From CAYGAG01 sp964347765 (GTDB taxonomy: Archaea > Thermoproteota > Bathyarchaeia > Bathyarchaeales > Bathycorpusculaceae), in NCBI GenBank assembly GCA_964347765.1, contig CAYGAG010000070.1, forward strand, positions 1 to 7,861: 7,861 bases of DNA, given 5' to 3'. A program made the position numbers and the translations under genes. Positions 6,925 through 7,861 of this stretch are shown here, piece after piece (positions within the stretch are counted from its first letter, which is position 1; the number at the start of each line of letters is the position of its first letter). The notes beneath the pieces are model-generated. The model had not been told where the DNA came from. It did no database searches and was given only the letters and a program-made list of their open reading frames with translations.

Positions 6925-7052
6925 TCATCGTTTTTTGGCCAACCACTCAGCCAATCCGTCATCGAGGAGAAAGGAGAAGGCTTCGAAAACGGAAAAACTG
7001 ATTTGTGGCTGTCTGTGGCTGCGCCTTCAACCTTAGCCCTCCAATACTGCAT
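6925..7052 (-). pseudogene. frameshifted microgene, about 42 residues when restored, unknown function
   Basis: ATG at 7050-7052 opens a coding-like frame (MQYWRAKVEGAATDSHK) for about 20 codons up to a run of five T on the minus strand (6993-6997). After that run the same frame becomes Ser/Pro-rich and runs to a TGA at 6885-6887. The -1 frame instead reads SVFEAFSFLLDDG, then LAEWLAKKR and a stop at 6925-6927, with RNY-like codons and no start of its own. Restoring one T gives a compact 42-residue protein. If no shift occurs, the product is 55 residues and its stop overlaps the TTG of the next gene. A TATA box 29 bases upstream fits a leaderless message. Explanations are a mutation, a sequencing error in a homopolymer, or slippage during expression. 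Family not recognised. Confidence 0.5.
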
Positions 7053-7076
7053 CTCAAGACTTAAGATATCAGTCTC

Positions 7077-7085
7077 ATATAAAAA
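7077..7085 (-). promoter_or_regulatory. TATA box for a leaderless microgene transcript
   Basis: The minus strand reads CTTTTTATATGAG, a textbook archaeal box A, centred about 29 bases before the ATG at 7052. That places transcription start at or a few bases before the ATG, and no Shine-Dalgarno is present there. The two facts agree and point to leaderless translation. Confidence 0.6.
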
Positions 7086-7125
7086 GATTACTGAATATAA
7101 CAGATATACAAACGTAAAAGACCAA

Positions 7126-7680
7126 TTAGCCTATGGCAAGAATGCCTTCCAGAATCTTCTTTTCCGGAATCTCCAACTGTCTTGACAGCCATATCTTCAG
7201 GAGTGAAGTCTGTTTCGGAGGCTCTCCACTATAAGTTATGACCTGATTATTCTTCAAAGCATCTGCTTGGAACGTCTTTTCTGCCTCCTTGTACAGGAAA
7301 GAGAGCGTTTCTGCACGATGTGCCAAAGTTTGGAAGTCCTCCCAGTGTTTGCATCGAAGGATCACTGGAGGCCCTCGACTTTCTCTTGCCATGAGAGGCT
7401 TGGACTGATCTTCCTGAACTTTCTGTTTCGGTACAGAGATAACTTCCTGAGAGGTTGACAGGTAGGTTATCAGATTTGTTATCTCGTCTTGCAGAGTCCC
7501 CAGCCTCGCTTCCACCCCCTCTATCTTTCCGCTTAGCTCGCCAGTATCGCCCAATCTGTCGGTTATAGTCCCCAAGTCACCTATCAGTCGATCCAAGTCT
7601 TTTTCGTGCTCTTTCAGAACGTTAATGATGAAATCTAACGCTTCCAACGCTTCATCATTGGAGGGGGCTTTCTTGGGCAT
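7126..7680 (-). CDS. 184-residue coiled-coil protein of unknown function
   Basis: I cannot name this gene. Residues 1-10 are basic and flexible (MPKKAPSNDE). About 11-78 have a Leu/Ile heptad pattern (ALEALDFIINVLKEHEKDL, later VEARLGTLQDEITNLI), predicting a long coiled coil. Residues 80-100 are a polar linker. A compact C-terminal region (102-184) starts GPPVILRCKHWEDF, has one Cys (110), and ends EKKILEGILAIG. There is no signal peptide or membrane helix, so it is probably cytoplasmic and oligomeric. The ATG at 7678-7680 has GGGAG eight or so bases upstream, and a TATA-like CTTTATCTA lies near 7723-7731, giving a leader of about 20 bases. It sits about 40 bases upstream of the microgene promoter on the same strand. 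The C-terminal domain has the look of a conserved archaeal family; this is an impression, not a search result. Confidence 0.8.
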   Translation of the reverse strand: MPKKAPSNDEALEALDFIINVLKEHEKDLDRLIGDLGTITDRLGDTGELSGKIEGVEARLGTLQDEITNLITYLSTSQEVISVPKQKVQEDQSKPLMARESRGPPVILRCKHWEDFQTLAHRAETLSFLYKEAEKTFQADALKNNQVITYSGEPPKQTSLLKIWLSRQLEIPEKKILEGILAIG

Positions 7681-7722
7681 AACGACTCTCCCTTCCTTCC
7701 ATCTAGACCAATGCTTTCTAGA

Positions 7723-7731
7723 ATAGATAAA
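7723..7731 (-). promoter_or_regulatory. TATA-like element of the coiled-coil gene
   Basis: The minus strand reads CCTTTATCTATTC around here. Archaeal spacing puts transcription start near 7701, about 20 bases before the ATG, leaving room for the GGGAG ribosome site. The match is moderate. Confidence 0.35.
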
Positions 7732-7786
7732 GGTAGCGAATCCTCAAAATGTATCCACATGAAGATGCAACCGTATTAATTAAGAA

Positions 7787-7795
7787 TTATAAATA
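7787..7795 (+). promoter_or_regulatory. TATA box pointing toward the right edge
   Basis: TTATAAATA is a strong box A, next to a TTAATTAA palindrome (7776-7783). Transcription would start near 7815 and leave the window. On the minus strand the same bases read TATTTATAA and could instead serve the coiled-coil gene with an 80-base leader. Confidence 0.4.
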
Positions 7796-7804
7796 GGAGT
7801 GGAG

Positions 7805-7861
7805 ATGCCCCCTGCAAGTGTTTCAGGTTGGGCTTACTCTGATCCGATCGGGGAGGGTCAG
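7805..7861 (+). CDS. possible start of a rightward gene (partial)
   Basis: ATG at 7805 follows GGAGTGGAG, so GGAG is 5 bases away, and the frame is open to the edge, reading MPPASVSGWAYSDPIGEGQ. Nineteen codons are too few to name a family. The strong TATA box at 7787-7795 is too near this ATG to be its promoter, so the transcript might instead be a non-coding RNA or use a downstream start. Confidence 0.25.
   Translation, partial: MPPASVSGWAYSDPIGEGQ

Noticed and set aside
6694..7185. 163-codon plus-strand open frame across the microgene region
   Set aside because: It is very rich in Phe and Ser, as expected for the antisense of Glu/Lys-rich coding, has no ribosome site, and overlaps the ends of better-supported minus-strand genes.

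Overview
The window looks archaeal, most likely from the Bathyarchaeia/Thermoproteota side. That placement is inferred from gene content and was not tested by search. The supporting signs are archaeal-type uS12 and uS7 in a GTGA-overlapping pair, a DRG-like GTPase with a C-terminal TGS domain, a short archaeal LplA, A/T-rich archaeal TATA (box A) elements about 25-30 bases ahead of several starts, and a large family-5 peptide/nickel-type substrate-binding protein of a form I associate with Bathyarchaeia.

Layout. 1-1280 (-): 5' part of a secreted ABC-transporter substrate-binding protein, interrupted by one in-frame TAA and running off the left edge. 1281-1720: AT-rich gap with two back-to-back TATA-like elements, a possible 50-codon minus ORF with a strong Shine-Dalgarno, and an overlapping plus-strand frame that looks like a decayed gene tail. 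1721-2896 (+): TGS-domain GTPase with altered G1 and G3 motifs. 2909-3948 (-): rps12-rps7 operon, convergent with the GTPase and 12 bases from it. 3949-4332: gap holding the rps12 promoter and little else. 4333-5160 (+): lipoate-protein ligase A. 5147-6580 (-): cysteinyl-tRNA synthetase, whose 3' end overlaps lplA antisense by 14 bases. 6742-7052 (-): two tiny genes. The first has a TATA box placed for a leaderless transcript and appears frameshifted; the second is a 48-residue helical protein with a TTG start and a good Shine-Dalgarno. 7126-7680 (-): 184-residue coiled-coil protein of unknown function. 7681-7861: promoter region and possibly the start of a rightward gene.

Functionally the core is translation: two ribosomal proteins, CysRS, and a GTPase of a superfamily that often binds ribosomes. 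Lipoate salvage and a peptide-type transporter component are added to it. Most genes have their own promoter, so apart from rps12-rps7 and the microgene pair the window is a series of short transcription units. I see no CRISPR array, insertion sequence, tRNA or rRNA. The best candidates for something undescribed are the microgene pair with its apparent -1 frameshift and the GTPase with non-canonical nucleotide-binding motifs.
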